The translations under genes were made by a program, and so were the position numbers. The notes under the pieces were generated by a model that was not told the DNA's origin, searched no databases, and saw nothing but the letters and a program-made list of their open reading frames with translations. A stretch of DNA of 64,000 nt from contig CAJURT010000005.1 in the NCBI GenBank assembly GCA_910588875.1, positions 1 to 64,000 on the forward strand. Reading direction: 5' to 3'. Positions 51,654-60,101 of the stretch are shown here, piece after piece. How positions within the stretch are numbered: the stretch's first letter is position 1; each line of letters begins with the position of its first letter. This DNA comes from an uncultured Lachnospiraceae bacterium. Its GTDB lineage: Bacteria; Bacillota; Clostridia; Lachnospirales; Lachnospiraceae.

Positions 51654-52367
51654 TCAATGATTCTTGTTCCTGATCGTGCTCTCATATGCCCCGGTGGCAA
51701 TGTCGATATAGCGGACAAAGAGGGATACCTTATTATCCTCATTCAGGCTTTCCCACAGCATTTGGGTAAATGCCTCCATATCGTCCATCATCTCCACCAG
51801 CTTGGGCTCCCCCTCAAAACTGGGCAGCGGATCCCCATCCTTCTGGTAAGTATGGATAAAATGCCCCTCCCCTGCTAACGGGTTCTCGTAAGCAAAGGTA
51901 TAACGGCAGCAGGAGACGGGATCTTTGTGGTTGCTCTTAAGGATCGACATGGCATAGTTGTATTTTCCGTTTTCGATATGCATAATCCCCGAAATCCGCG
52001 GCGTATAATTGGGGGCATCCGGCTCAAATTCCCGGCTGCGCAGCGTCTGCTCAAAGGTCATCTGCCTGTCCATCCCCTCATAGATCGTGTCGGTCTGGTC
52101 ACCGTTTGTGACAATGGTCTTGTTTCCCAGCACCCGCACCGGCGCATAGATAATCAAGCTGGGATCCTTGAGTTTTGCCGGGTCAAAGGCCTGGGTACGG
52201 ATTCCCTCCCCCTCCTCCACAAAAATGCGGTTCCGGCTGTTCTCGCTTCTGCCCATGATAAAGTAGGCCGCAACTGCCTTCCTGCCATCCGGTGTCCTGC
52301 CAAGCACAATCCCGCGCCCCGGATATGCATTGCTTTTTAACTCTTCCTGTAAAGATACTCTGTCCAT
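51654..52367 (-). CDS. purO: IMP cyclohydrolase (PurO type)
   Basis: A 237-residue protein of the archaeal-type IMP cyclohydrolase family, closing FAICAR to IMP. Its N-terminal segment (AYPGRGIVLGRTPDGRKAVAAYFIMGRSENSRNR) and the central TNGDQTDTIYE match the family's N-terminal-nucleophile-like fold as I remember it. The gene precedes the stand-alone AICAR transformylase in one operon, which supports the assignment strongly. The length is normal. TCTTTACAGGAAGAG sequence inside its start region is coding, not regulatory. Confidence 0.9.
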   Translation of the reverse strand: MDRVSLQEELKSNAYPGRGIVLGRTPDGRKAVAAYFIMGRSENSRNRIFVEEGEGIRTQAFDPAKLKDPSLIIYAPVRVLGNKTIVTNGDQTDTIYEGMDRQMTFEQTLRSREFEPDAPNYTPRISGIMHIENGKYNYAMSILKSNHKDPVSCCRYTFAYENPLAGEGHFIHTYQKDGDPLPSFEGEPKLVEMMDDMEAFTQMLWESLNEDNKVSLFVRYIDIATGAYESTIRNKNH

Positions 52368-52433
52368 CTCTTGCCCTCCTCTGATTGTTTGTTGATTATC
52401 CCACTGTCTCCGGCAGGGGGATCCGGCCCTGTG

Positions 52434-54041
52434 TTAACTGCGGCCAAATTCCTCCAGGATTAGCCCCGGGTTCCTCTCCAATACCATCCCCACGCTCCAG
52501 CTGTTCACAAAAAGAAGCAGCGGATTGCCTTTTAAATCCTTAATCCGTTTCATATCCGAGGTTCCTTGGATCTTCTCCACATCAACTTCTTCCTTATTCC
52601 CGATCCAGCGGATATATTCATATGGGAGTTTTTCCAGCTTTACCTCCACATTATACTCATTCTCCAGGCGGTAGGTCAGCACCTCAAACTGAAGTTCCCC
52701 CACCACCCCGACAATGATTTCTTCCATTCCGGTATTAAACTCCTGGAAAATCTGGATGGCCCCTTCCTGGGCAATCTGGCTCACACCCTTTAAAAACTGC
52801 TTGCGCTTCATCGTGTCTATCTGCCGCACCCGGGCAAAATGCTCTGGTGCAAAGGTCGGAATGCCCTCGAATTCAAACTTTTCATTGGAAAGGCATAAGG
52901 TATCCCCGATAGAGAAAATCCCCGGGTCAAACACCCCGATAATATCCCCCGCATATGCCTCCTCCACGATCTTACGGTCCTGGGCCATCATCTGCTGGGG
53001 CTGGGAGAGGCGGAGTTTCTTCCCGCCCTGGATATGGTTCACCTCCATCCCGGCCTCAAACCTTCCCGAAACGATCCGCATAAAGGCAATGCGGTCTCTG
53101 TGGGCCTTGTTCATGTTAGCCTGGATCTTAAAAACAAAGGCAGAAAAATCCTCCGCGAAGGGATCCACTTCCCCTGTTTTTGTCTTTCTTGCCAAAGGTG
53201 ATGTGGTCATTTTAAGGAAATGCTGCAAAAAAGTCTCCACCCCAAAATTCGTCAGGGCCGACCCAAAAAATACGGGGGACAGGTTCCCGCGGCTGACCCT
53301 CTCCTGGTCAAATTCATCGCTGGCGCCGTCCAAAAGTTCGATCTCATCCAAAAGCTGCTGATAATAATCCTCCCCGATCACCGAACCCACCTCAGGCCCA
53401 TCCAATCCAAAGGTCTCAGAAGCCACTTCCTTCTGCCCTCCCATGGCCGCCGTAAATGTGGTAATCTTTTTGGTATTCCGGTCATAGACGCCCTTAAAAT
53501 TCTTCCCGCAGCCAATCGGCCAGTTGACCGGGCAGGTACGGATCCCCAGGACGTTTTCAATCTCATCCATCAATTCAAAGGGATCCCTGGCCTCCCGGTC
53601 CATCTTATTGATAAACGTAAAGATCGGGATCCCGCGCATAACACAGACCTTAAACAGCTTAATGGTCTGGGCTTCCACACCTTTGGAGCCGTCAATCACC
53701 ATCACTGCACTGTCTGCTGCCATCAATGTGCGGTAGGTATCCTCTGAGAAATCCTGGTGGCCCGGGGTATCCAAAATATTGATACAAAAACCGCCATACT
53801 CAAACTGCATCACAGAGGAAGTAACAGAGATCCCCCTCTCCTTCTCAATCTCCATCCAGTCTGAGACCGCATATTTTGCTGCCTTCCGTCCCTTAACCGT
53901 CCCTGCCAGGTTGATCGCTCCCCCATACAGGAGAAATTTCTCCGTCAATGTAGTCTTACCTGCATCCGGGTGGGAGATAATGGCAAAGGTCCTTCGTTTC
54001 TTTATTTCTTCGTTTTTGTTTGGCAAAGATGTCTCCTCCAT
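52434..54041 (-). CDS. prfC: Peptide chain release factor 3
   Basis: A 535-residue translational GTPase that recycles RF1/RF2 after termination. The G1 motif is SHPDAGKTT, G2 RGISVTSS, G3 DTPGHQDF, G4 NKMDREARDP; domain II and III follow as usual. The start is uncertain. ATG 54041 (MEETSLPNK) has no good site. A TTG at 54068 sits after GGAAGAAG and overlaps the stop of the upstream esterase gene (TTGA), so coupled translation from TTG is possible. Confidence 0.93.
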   Translation of the reverse strand: MEETSLPNKNEEIKKRRTFAIISHPDAGKTTLTEKFLLYGGAINLAGTVKGRKAAKYAVSDWMEIEKERGISVTSSVMQFEYGGFCINILDTPGHQDFSEDTYRTLMAADSAVMVIDGSKGVEAQTIKLFKVCVMRGIPIFTFINKMDREARDPFELMDEIENVLGIRTCPVNWPIGCGKNFKGVYDRNTKKITTFTAAMGGQKEVASETFGLDGPEVGSVIGEDYYQQLLDEIELLDGASDEFDQERVSRGNLSPVFFGSALTNFGVETFLQHFLKMTTSPLARKTKTGEVDPFAEDFSAFVFKIQANMNKAHRDRIAFMRIVSGRFEAGMEVNHIQGGKKLRLSQPQQMMAQDRKIVEEAYAGDIIGVFDPGIFSIGDTLCLSNEKFEFEGIPTFAPEHFARVRQIDTMKRKQFLKGVSQIAQEGAIQIFQEFNTGMEEIIVGVVGELQFEVLTYRLENEYNVEVKLEKLPYEYIRWIGNKEEVDVEKIQGTSDMKRIKDLKGNPLLLFVNSWSVGMVLERNPGLILEEFGRS

Positions 54042-54064
54042 TGCTTGTATTCTGACATTTTGGA

Positions 54065-54895
54065 TCAACGCTTCTTCCAGCGTTGGTTCTCAATCCAGGA
54101 TTGTACCAGCAAAACCCAGCTTTGGCAACCAGGTTCCACCAGATAATCCTGATCCCCGGCCGTTTCCTCTGCCGCCAGGGACAGTCCGTGGCAGCCGGAG
54201 GGGTATATGTGCATTTCAAAGTTCACATGGTTCCTCTGCATGGCTACCGCCAGCAGAAGGCTGCTCTCCACCGGCACTGTGTCGTCCGTCACCGTATGCC
54301 ACAAAAATACCGGCGGCATCTGGTCCGTCACCCGCAATTCCAAAGAAACCGCCTGCCGCAGTTCCGGCATGGCATCCTCCCCCAGAAGTTCCTCAAAGGA
54401 ACCCTCATGACAATGCTCCCCGGCAGTAATCACCGGATAACAAAGGATCAGGCCGGAGGGGCGTACCTCCTCTGCCGTCCTTCCGATCCCCTCATAGGTC
54501 ACCGCACGGTTCCAGAAGGTTCCGATGCTGCAGGCCAGATGCCCCCCGGCTGAGAATCCACACACCAGTACAGATTCCGGATCCACATACCAGTCCTCTG
54601 CATGGTCACGCACTGTGGCGATAGCCAGCGCCAGTTCCCGCAGAGCCACCGGAAAACGGTTCGGCGACACGCTATAATCCAGAACGCAGGCATGGCAGCC
54701 CATAGCCAAAAACTTCATTGCCACCGGCTCCCTCTCCCGGTCTGAGCAACGCTGGTACCCGCCGCCAGGCACCACAATCACCAGAGGCCGCTTCTTCTGG
54801 GGTGACACACTGACCGGATCCAAGAGATAAGCAGTCAACCGGGCCTCACCGGTCTTCTGCCCCTGCACTGTCATATTGATTCTGTCAAATTTCAT
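54065..54895 (-). CDS. Alpha/beta hydrolase, esterase-like
   Basis: A 276-residue hydrolase. The oxyanion motif is PGGGYQ (about 43-48), the nucleophile elbow GFSAGGHLA (Ser near 115), then an Asp in TVTDDTVPVE and the catalytic His in SGCHGLSL. No signal peptide. It resembles acetyl-xylan-type esterases of the BD-FAE group. AAAGGAG lies 10 bp before the ATG. It overlaps the possible TTG start of prfC, suggesting an operon. The substrate is unknown. Confidence 0.87.
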   Translation of the reverse strand: MKFDRINMTVQGQKTGEARLTAYLLDPVSVSPQKKRPLVIVVPGGGYQRCSDREREPVAMKFLAMGCHACVLDYSVSPNRFPVALRELALAIATVRDHAEDWYVDPESVLVCGFSAGGHLACSIGTFWNRAVTYEGIGRTAEEVRPSGLILCYPVITAGEHCHEGSFEELLGEDAMPELRQAVSLELRVTDQMPPVFLWHTVTDDTVPVESSLLLAVAMQRNHVNFEMHIYPSGCHGLSLAAEETAGDQDYLVEPGCQSWVLLVQSWIENQRWKKR

Positions 54896-54923
54896 ACCCT
54901 TACACTCCTTTTTCCCCTGTAAC

Positions 54924-56129
54924 CTAAATCTGATCCCCTTTGCCTGTCCCGAAAATCCGGTCCAGGATCCGGTGGGCCACCTCAGCCTTTGGCATTTTCT
55001 CCAGTTCCTCGGCCCCCTCTTTTGTGATAAGGGTCACCACATTGGTATCCGCACCGAACCCGGCCCCTTCCACCCGCAGGCTGTTGGCCACGATCATATC
55101 CACCTTCTTTTTCTCCAGCTTTGCCCTGGAATTCTCCAGCACATGTTCTGTCTCCATGGAGAAACCGCACAGGAACTGCCCTGCCCTGCGGTGTTCCCCC
55201 AGCCAAGCCAGGATGTCATCCGTCCTCTCAAGGGCAATGTCCATGCCGCCTTCTTTCTTCTTGGTCTTCTCCTTCCCCACCTGGACCGGACGGTAATCCG
55301 CCACTGCAGCGGCCTTGATGACGGCATCCTGGTCCTTTGCCGCTTCTGCCACTGCCTCAAACATCTCCCGTGCACTGGCCACCAGCACCATCTTCACCCC
55401 CAGAGGGACGGCCAGCGCCACCGGGCCGCTGACCAAGGTCACCCTGGCCCCCCGTCTTGCCGCCGCCTGGGCAATGGCATAACCCATTTTCCCTGTGGAA
55501 TAGTTGGTGATATAGCGAACCGGGTCAATGGCTTCCCTGGTGGGCCCCGCCGTCACCAAAACCTTTTTTCCTGCCAGATCCTTCTCACAGGCAATCTCCT
55601 GTAAAATATATTCCAGGAGCATTGCCGGATCCGGCATCTTCCCGGCTCCCACATCCCCGCAGGCCAGATACCCCTTCTCCGGCTCTATCACCTGCATCCC
55701 ATACTCCTGGCACTTCTTTAAATTGTCCCTGGTTATCGGATTCTCATACATCCTGGTGTTCATGGCCGGCACAATCAGTTTGGGCGCCTGGCAGGCCAAA
55801 AAAGTGGTGGTCAGCATATCGTCCGCAAGCCCATGGGCCACCTTGGCAATCACATTTGCCGTTGCCGGGGCCACCATAAATAGATCTGCCCTCTTTGCCA
55901 GTTCCACATGTTCTACCTGGAACCGGAAATTCCGGTCAAAAGTATCCACCAGGCATTTATTCCCTGTCAGGGACTCAAAAGTCGTGGGAGTGATAAAATT
56001 ACAGGCATTCTCCGTCAGGATCACTTCCACATTTGCATGGAGTTTTTTTAATAAGCTGGCCAGGTTCGGGATCTTATAAGCTGCAATCCCGCCGCTCACC
56101 CCCAGCACCACAGTCTTCCCCCGTAGCAT
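54924..56129 (-). CDS. coaBC: Bifunctional CoaBC (PPC synthetase/decarboxylase)
   Basis: A 401-residue fusion. The N-terminal flavoprotein decarboxylase (CoaC) has GGIAAYK, the active-site His in NVIAKVAHG and PAMNTRMYENP with the ENP motif. The C-terminal CoaB synthetase (about 190-401) starts KVLVTAGPTREAIDPVRYITNYSTGKMG. It makes phosphopantetheine from 4'-phosphopantothenate and cysteine. The start MLRGKTVVLG has AAGGAGGAG upstream. It is divergent from coaX, so two steps of CoA synthesis share one intergenic region. Confidence 0.96.
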   Translation of the reverse strand: MLRGKTVVLGVSGGIAAYKIPNLASLLKKLHANVEVILTENACNFITPTTFESLTGNKCLVDTFDRNFRFQVEHVELAKRADLFMVAPATANVIAKVAHGLADDMLTTTFLACQAPKLIVPAMNTRMYENPITRDNLKKCQEYGMQVIEPEKGYLACGDVGAGKMPDPAMLLEYILQEIACEKDLAGKKVLVTAGPTREAIDPVRYITNYSTGKMGYAIAQAAARRGARVTLVSGPVALAVPLGVKMVLVASAREMFEAVAEAAKDQDAVIKAAAVADYRPVQVGKEKTKKKEGGMDIALERTDDILAWLGEHRRAGQFLCGFSMETEHVLENSRAKLEKKKVDMIVANSLRVEGAGFGADTNVVTLITKEGAEELEKMPKAEVAHRILDRIFGTGKGDQI

Positions 56130-56241
56130 TATCTCCTCCTTCATGACAAACCGTTGTCTTTTTTCTGAAAATATGTTAGAGTGTGTTTGAATCTGCTGCT
56201 ATAGTATAGCACAAATTTTTTCCATTTGAAAGGAGTTCCCC

Positions 56242-57006
56242 ATGATTTTAGCAATTGATATGGGTAATACCAATATTGTGGTGGGAGGAATTGACTCCAC
56301 CCAGACCTATTTTGTGGAGCGAATCACCACCGACCATGTGAAAACGGGGCTGGAATACGCCGTCAATATTAAAAATATCCTGGAAATCCACAGCATCGAC
56401 AAAGCCCTTGTGGAAGGGGCCATCATGTCTTCCGTGGTCCCTCCCCTCAATGCCCCCATCTCCTCTGCCATCAACAAGCTTTTCGGCTTCCGCCCAAAAC
56501 TGGTGGGCTCCGGCATGAAAACCGGGCTCAACATTATTATGGATAACCCCAAGACTGTGGGAAGTGACATGATCGTGGATGCCGTGGCCGTGTTAAAGGA
56601 ATATCCCCTGCCCGCCATCGTCATCGATATGGGAACAGCCACCACCATGTCCGTGGTGGACAAAAAAGGAAACTATACCGGCGGGATCATCTTCCCCGGC
56701 CTGCGCGTTTCCCTGGATTCCCTGAGCAGCAAAGCCGCTCAGCTGCCTTCCATCAGCCTGGACATTCCCAAAAAAGTGATTGGAAAAAATACCATCGACT
56801 GTATGCGCAGCGGCATTATGTATGGCAATGCCGGCATGATCGACGGTATTATTGAACGGATGGAGGCAGAACTTGGGGAAAAAGCCACCGTTGTCGCCAC
56901 CGGCGGCCTGTCCCGTTTTGTCGTACCGCTGTGTAAGCATAAAATCATCTATGACGAGGCCCTGCTGATGAAGGGGCTATGGATTTTGTATGAAAAAAAT
57001 CAATGA
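56242..57006 (+). CDS. coaX: Type III pantothenate kinase
   Basis: A 254-residue CoaX that phosphorylates pantothenate. The ASKHA-fold phosphate motif is AIDMGNTNIVVGG, then GSDMIVDAVA, IDMGTATTMSVVD and GGIIFPGLRVS; GLSRF is near the end. AAAGGAG lies 7 bp before the ATG. It is the first step of the pathway continued by coaBC on the opposite strand. Type III enzymes are not inhibited by CoA and need K+ or NH4+ (family knowledge). Confidence 0.96.
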   Translation: MILAIDMGNTNIVVGGIDSTQTYFVERITTDHVKTGLEYAVNIKNILEIHSIDKALVEGAIMSSVVPPLNAPISSAINKLFGFRPKLVGSGMKTGLNIIMDNPKTVGSDMIVDAVAVLKEYPLPAIVIDMGTATTMSVVDKKGNYTGGIIFPGLRVSLDSLSSKAAQLPSISLDIPKKVIGKNTIDCMRSGIMYGNAGMIDGIIERMEAELGEKATVVATGGLSRFVVPLCKHKIIYDEALLMKGLWILYEKNQ

Positions 57007-57035
57007 GTAGACAGAAGGGAAACCGTTTTGCCTGT

Positions 57036-58220
57036 CTATTGATAATGCTCCTTCCACTCCTCTGCTCCCAGCCGGTCACGGCGCCACCAGGTGTCAGGCT
57101 TTTCCCCCGGAGGGAGCATCTCGTTGGAGACATACTGAAAACGGCCCTCTCCCAGCGGCCGGACCACGGTTTTGTGAGAATAGGCTTTTGATGTGTTTTC
57201 ATAAGGATATACCCCATTCACCGTAAGCGCAATGGTCCCATCCTGATTTATCGTATAATCAACCACTTCCGGATAGGGAATTTCCGGATACTGGGCTTCA
57301 TCGTTCCCCCTGGGTCTGTATTCATAGGCTCCCTCTTCCTCCAGATAGGTGGTCTTTGACCGCAGGGTCTCCTGGTCTATGTCAAAATATGCCATAATAA
57401 CCGGTTCCAGGATCTCCTCCGGTATCTTAAATATACCCTCTGTTTCCGGCCCTTCTCTAACTGCATAAGGATTTATCTGCCCATAGAGGCGGGGATAAAG
57501 AAGGTCAAAAAGATCATAAAAATCCAATTCCCCATAATCCCCCTCATTCCAGTTGCATAAAAACAGATTGTTCCATCCATAACCAGGAAAAAGCACATAC
57601 TCCCGGTTGAATTCCCGGCACTGTCCGTCCAGGGGCTGCACCCGGAAAGCGGTATGCTCCGGCACATTGCTCAAGGTAAGAACAAACTCCTCCTCCGAAA
57701 AGCTGTTTCCCTCCAGCACCAGATACCCCTCCTCTGTATACTGCCAAAAACCGGCCGGGTAACAAGTACTGCTCTCCGGATGAAAATCCCCGTCCTTATC
57801 CATCCTGTGGCTTGTCCTGGTTACGGACATGCCTCCATCCTCTGTCTCCAAAGCATAGGTGAGAAAATCATGGGAACCGTCAACCACAATGACCGTTACT
57901 TCCCCCTTCTCCCCTTTCTCCGCCATCCGGACAAATTCCAGCATCTTCTCCGTTCCTGCCATATCCACCTGGTTGCTGCTGTCAACCGCCGTATACCCCA
58001 TCTCGCCAAGACGGGTAACCATGCGGGCTGCCGTTTCCAGGTCATAAGAAGAACCTGCATCCTCTGCCTCTTCGGAAAGAACAAGATAAATCCCGGCAAA
58101 GGATTCCTCTGCCAGTGCCCTGGAGGGGTCTGCCGCCGCCTCAGTGTTCCTGTTGCAGGCATTCAGAAACATCCCTAACAGCGATATCATGATTAGCCAG
58201 ATGCCGATTCTTCCCACCAA
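57036..58220 (-). CDS. Uncharacterised lipoprotein (DUF6070-like)
   Basis: A 394-residue lipoprotein with a signal helix and lipobox LNAC (about 18-21). The mature region is acidic with many Tyr/Trp. Segments such as ATRMVTRLGEMGYTAVDSSNQVDM, SHRMDKDG and PEVVDYTINQDGTIALTVNGVYP match a family known to me only as DUF6070 in Lachnospiraceae. I take TTG 58220 as start since GGAGG lies 11 bp upstream; the longer frame to 58265 overlaps the end of arr. Convergent with coaX, with a TAGACAG/CTGTCTA hairpin between. No function is known. Confidence 0.7.
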   Translation of the reverse strand: MVGRIGIWLIMISLLGMFLNACNRNTEAAADPSRALAEESFAGIYLVLSEEAEDAGSSYDLETAARMVTRLGEMGYTAVDSSNQVDMAGTEKMLEFVRMAEKGEKGEVTVIVVDGSHDFLTYALETEDGGMSVTRTSHRMDKDGDFHPESSTCYPAGFWQYTEEGYLVLEGNSFSEEEFVLTLSNVPEHTAFRVQPLDGQCREFNREYVLFPGYGWNNLFLCNWNEGDYGELDFYDLFDLLYPRLYGQINPYAVREGPETEGIFKIPEEILEPVIMAYFDIDQETLRSKTTYLEEEGAYEYRPRGNDEAQYPEIPYPEVVDYTINQDGTIALTVNGVYPYENTSKAYSHKTVVRPLGEGRFQYVSNEMLPPGEKPDTWWRRDRLGAEEWKEHYQ

Positions 58221-58257
58221 TTTATTCTCTGCCTCCTCATTCAAATAGACTGCCCCG

Positions 58258-58668
58258 CTACTCAATTTCCCCGATCCCCATACGGCTCAGCTGTTCCAGA
58301 TGCTCCTTCATGTTCTGCAGCACCTCCGGCGAATGTCCCTTCCAGCCCATCACCTCACCGACAATCCTCAACGGCTCCCGGGTACGGTAAGACTTTGTGG
58401 GATTGCCGGGAAATTTCTTGTCTGTCACGTTGGGATCATCTTCAAACTCCCCCGTGGGCTCCACAACATAGATCCTCTGCCTGCCCTCCCCGGCCGCCAA
58501 TTCCGCACCCCAGACAGCCGCATCCAAAGTACCTGCAAAATAAACATATTTTGCCCTCCTGTCCCCATAATTGGACAAAAACCCTTTTGTTAAAAAATCA
58601 CCCACTTTCAAATCTGCCTTTGTCCCATGAAAAAAAGAACCAGGGCTGAATGTTATCTTTTTCTCCAT
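58258..58668 (-). CDS. arr: Rifampin ADP-ribosyltransferase (Arr)
   Basis: A 136-residue Arr enzyme, which inactivates rifamycins by transferring ADP-ribose from NAD to the ansa hydroxyl. The family sequence is clear from FFHGTKADL (NAD-binding His) to KGFLSNYGDRRAKYVYF, then LDAAVWGAELAAGEG, YVVEPTGEFEDDPNVTDKKFPGNPTKSYRT and EPLRIVGEV. The start MEKKITFSPG has GGAGG upstream. It precedes the DUF6070-like gene by 37 bp on the same strand. It shows no mobile-element neighbours, so it looks like a resident gene. Confidence 0.93.
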   Translation of the reverse strand: MEKKITFSPGSFFHGTKADLKVGDFLTKGFLSNYGDRRAKYVYFAGTLDAAVWGAELAAGEGRQRIYVVEPTGEFEDDPNVTDKKFPGNPTKSYRTREPLRIVGEVMGWKGHSPEVLQNMKEHLEQLSRMGIGEIE

Positions 58669-58884
58669 CCAAAAACCTCCTCTCCTAATCATAGTTCCCT
58701 TTTCGGATAATCTTTCTGTTTCTGTCTGTCCCCCCTCACAACAATGTGGGGGCAAAAGGCATTACTGTATTGTTCTTAACTATGGGAATTACAGCAACAG
58801 CCGGACTAACCGAAGGGGATAACCTGTCTTTCATCCCGCACAGTAGTACACCCTCTTTTATTGGAGAAAATAACAGGCAGTTTC

Positions 58885-58913
58885 TTGTACGTCCCTGGGA
58901 CATATGGTATAAT
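58885..58913 (+). promoter_or_regulatory. Promoter of the small membrane protein
   Basis: TTGTAC (58885-58890) and perfect TATAAT (58908-58913), spacer 17 bp; the start codon is about 40 bp further. Confidence 0.75.
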
Positions 58914-58952
58914 CGAAGGGAAAAATTTCCAGACAGAAGGAGGTGAACATCT

Positions 58953-59126
58953 TTGTTCAGTCTAATGTGGATTGCCCTCTGTATTTTTATCGGAGGCCCT
59001 ATGATTTTTTTCCCGGAGAAGATCTTGGAACGCCCTGCCTGTAAAGTCAAATCAAAAGGTATGGTTCGGGTCTGTGGTGTGGTCATCATTGTTGCCGGAG
59101 TCATTTCCGGAATCGCGCAATTATAG
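58953..59126 (+). CDS. 57-residue two-helix membrane protein
   Basis: TTG start 10 bp behind AAGGAGGTGA. It reads MFSLMWIALCIFIGGPMIFF, then PEKILERPACKVKSKGMVRVC and a second hydrophobic segment GVVIIVAGVISGIAQL. Two membrane helices flank a basic loop of about 20 residues containing two Cys. I recognise no named family. Promoter, strong ribosome-binding site and a following terminator support a real gene that short-ORF filters would miss. An ATG alternative lies at 58965 without good spacing. Confidence 0.65.
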   Translation: MFSLMWIALCIFIGGPMIFFPEKILERPACKVKSKGMVRVCGVVIIVAGVISGIAQL

Positions 59127-59146
59127 TAACAAAAAAGGAATTGGGA

Positions 59147-59186
59147 TAAAAAGAAAAGAGGCATCCCTCAAGAGAGTCTCTTTTCT
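59147..59186 (-). terminator. Terminator of codY
   Basis: AGAAAAGAG (59152-59160) and CTCTTTTCT (59178-59186) form a stem. A T-rich tract follows on the minus strand. It faces the small membrane-protein gene. Confidence 0.65.
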
Positions 59187-59193
59187 ACCATCC

Positions 59194-59967
59194 CTATTTA
59201 CTGGCTTTGATGTTTTTCAGTTCCTCAAATATGACATCATTCAGAACTTTAATATAAGTTCCCTTCATGCCCGAAGATCTGGATTCGATCACCCCAGCGC
59301 TCTCAAACTTCCTCAGGGCATTGACAATTACTGAACGGGTGATCCCTACCCGGTCTGCAATTTTACTGGCCACCAAAATCCCCTCATTGCCATCCAACTC
59401 CTCAAAAATATGGGTAATTGCCTCCAATTCCGAAAATGACAGGGTGCTGATGGCGGATTTGACAATCTGGATCTTCCGGGTCTCTTCCGCATTTTCCTCA
59501 TTGACGGACCGCATCATCTCCAGCCCGACTACAGTAGTGCCATACTCACTCAATATGATATCATCAATATCATACTGTTCATCACACTTGTAGATAAACA
59601 ATGTGCCCAAACGTTCTCCTGCAATGTCTATTGGGGTGATGATTGCCTGATACTTTCTCACATTTTCTTCTGCAAAGCCCAGGGTGGCAAGATTCACATT
59701 CTCCTTGGTTGAAAGGATGCTCAGCAGGCGCTCATTCAGCATACGGTCCACAAAGCCTCCTACCTGATCCTCAATCAACTCTTCGATCTCATCCACTCCC
59801 GAGCAAATCCCCACTCCCAAAACTTTTCCTTTTTTGCTGATAACTAGAATATTTGAGAGAAGAATTTCACTTAAAACTTTGCAAATGTCATTAAATACTA
59901 CCTTGTGTGAACTATTGTTGTGTAACAATTTGTTGATTTTTCTCGTCTTATCCAGCAACTGTACACT
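59194..59967 (-). CDS. codY: GTP/branched-chain amino acid-sensing repressor CodY
   Basis: A 257-residue global regulator. The N-terminal GAF domain (about 1-155) binds isoleucine and the linker helix precedes the winged HTH (ILVASKIADRVGITRSVIVNALRKFESAGVIESRS, about 200-235), the highly conserved recognition part. The start MSVQLLDKTRKIN has GAGGAGG 8 bp upstream. In Firmicutes CodY represses amino-acid uptake and synthesis while GTP and BCAA are plentiful. The position after topA and dprA matches the conserved Lachnospiraceae/Bacillus order. Confidence 0.96.
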   Translation of the reverse strand, partial: SVQLLDKTRKINKLLHNNSSHKVVFNDICKVLSEILLSNILVISKKGKVLGVGICSGVDEIEELIEDQVGGFVDRMLNERLLSILSTKENVNLATLGFAEENVRKYQAIITPIDIAGERLGTLFIYKCDEQYDIDDIILSEYGTTVVGLEMMRSVNEENAEETRKIQIVKSAISTLSFSELEAITHIFEELDGNEGILVASKIADRVGITRSVIVNALRKFESAGVIESRSSGMKGTYIKVLNDVIFEELKNIKASK

Positions 59968-60101
59968 CATTTCGAAAAACCTCCTCAATTGTGGTTGTAT
60001 CATTCCGAATCAAAGTACGTTACATAAATATTAACACGATTTTTTTGTAATAACAATAGTTTTTTGAAACTTTTTGACATTTTTGAAAATTCTTATAATT
60101 T

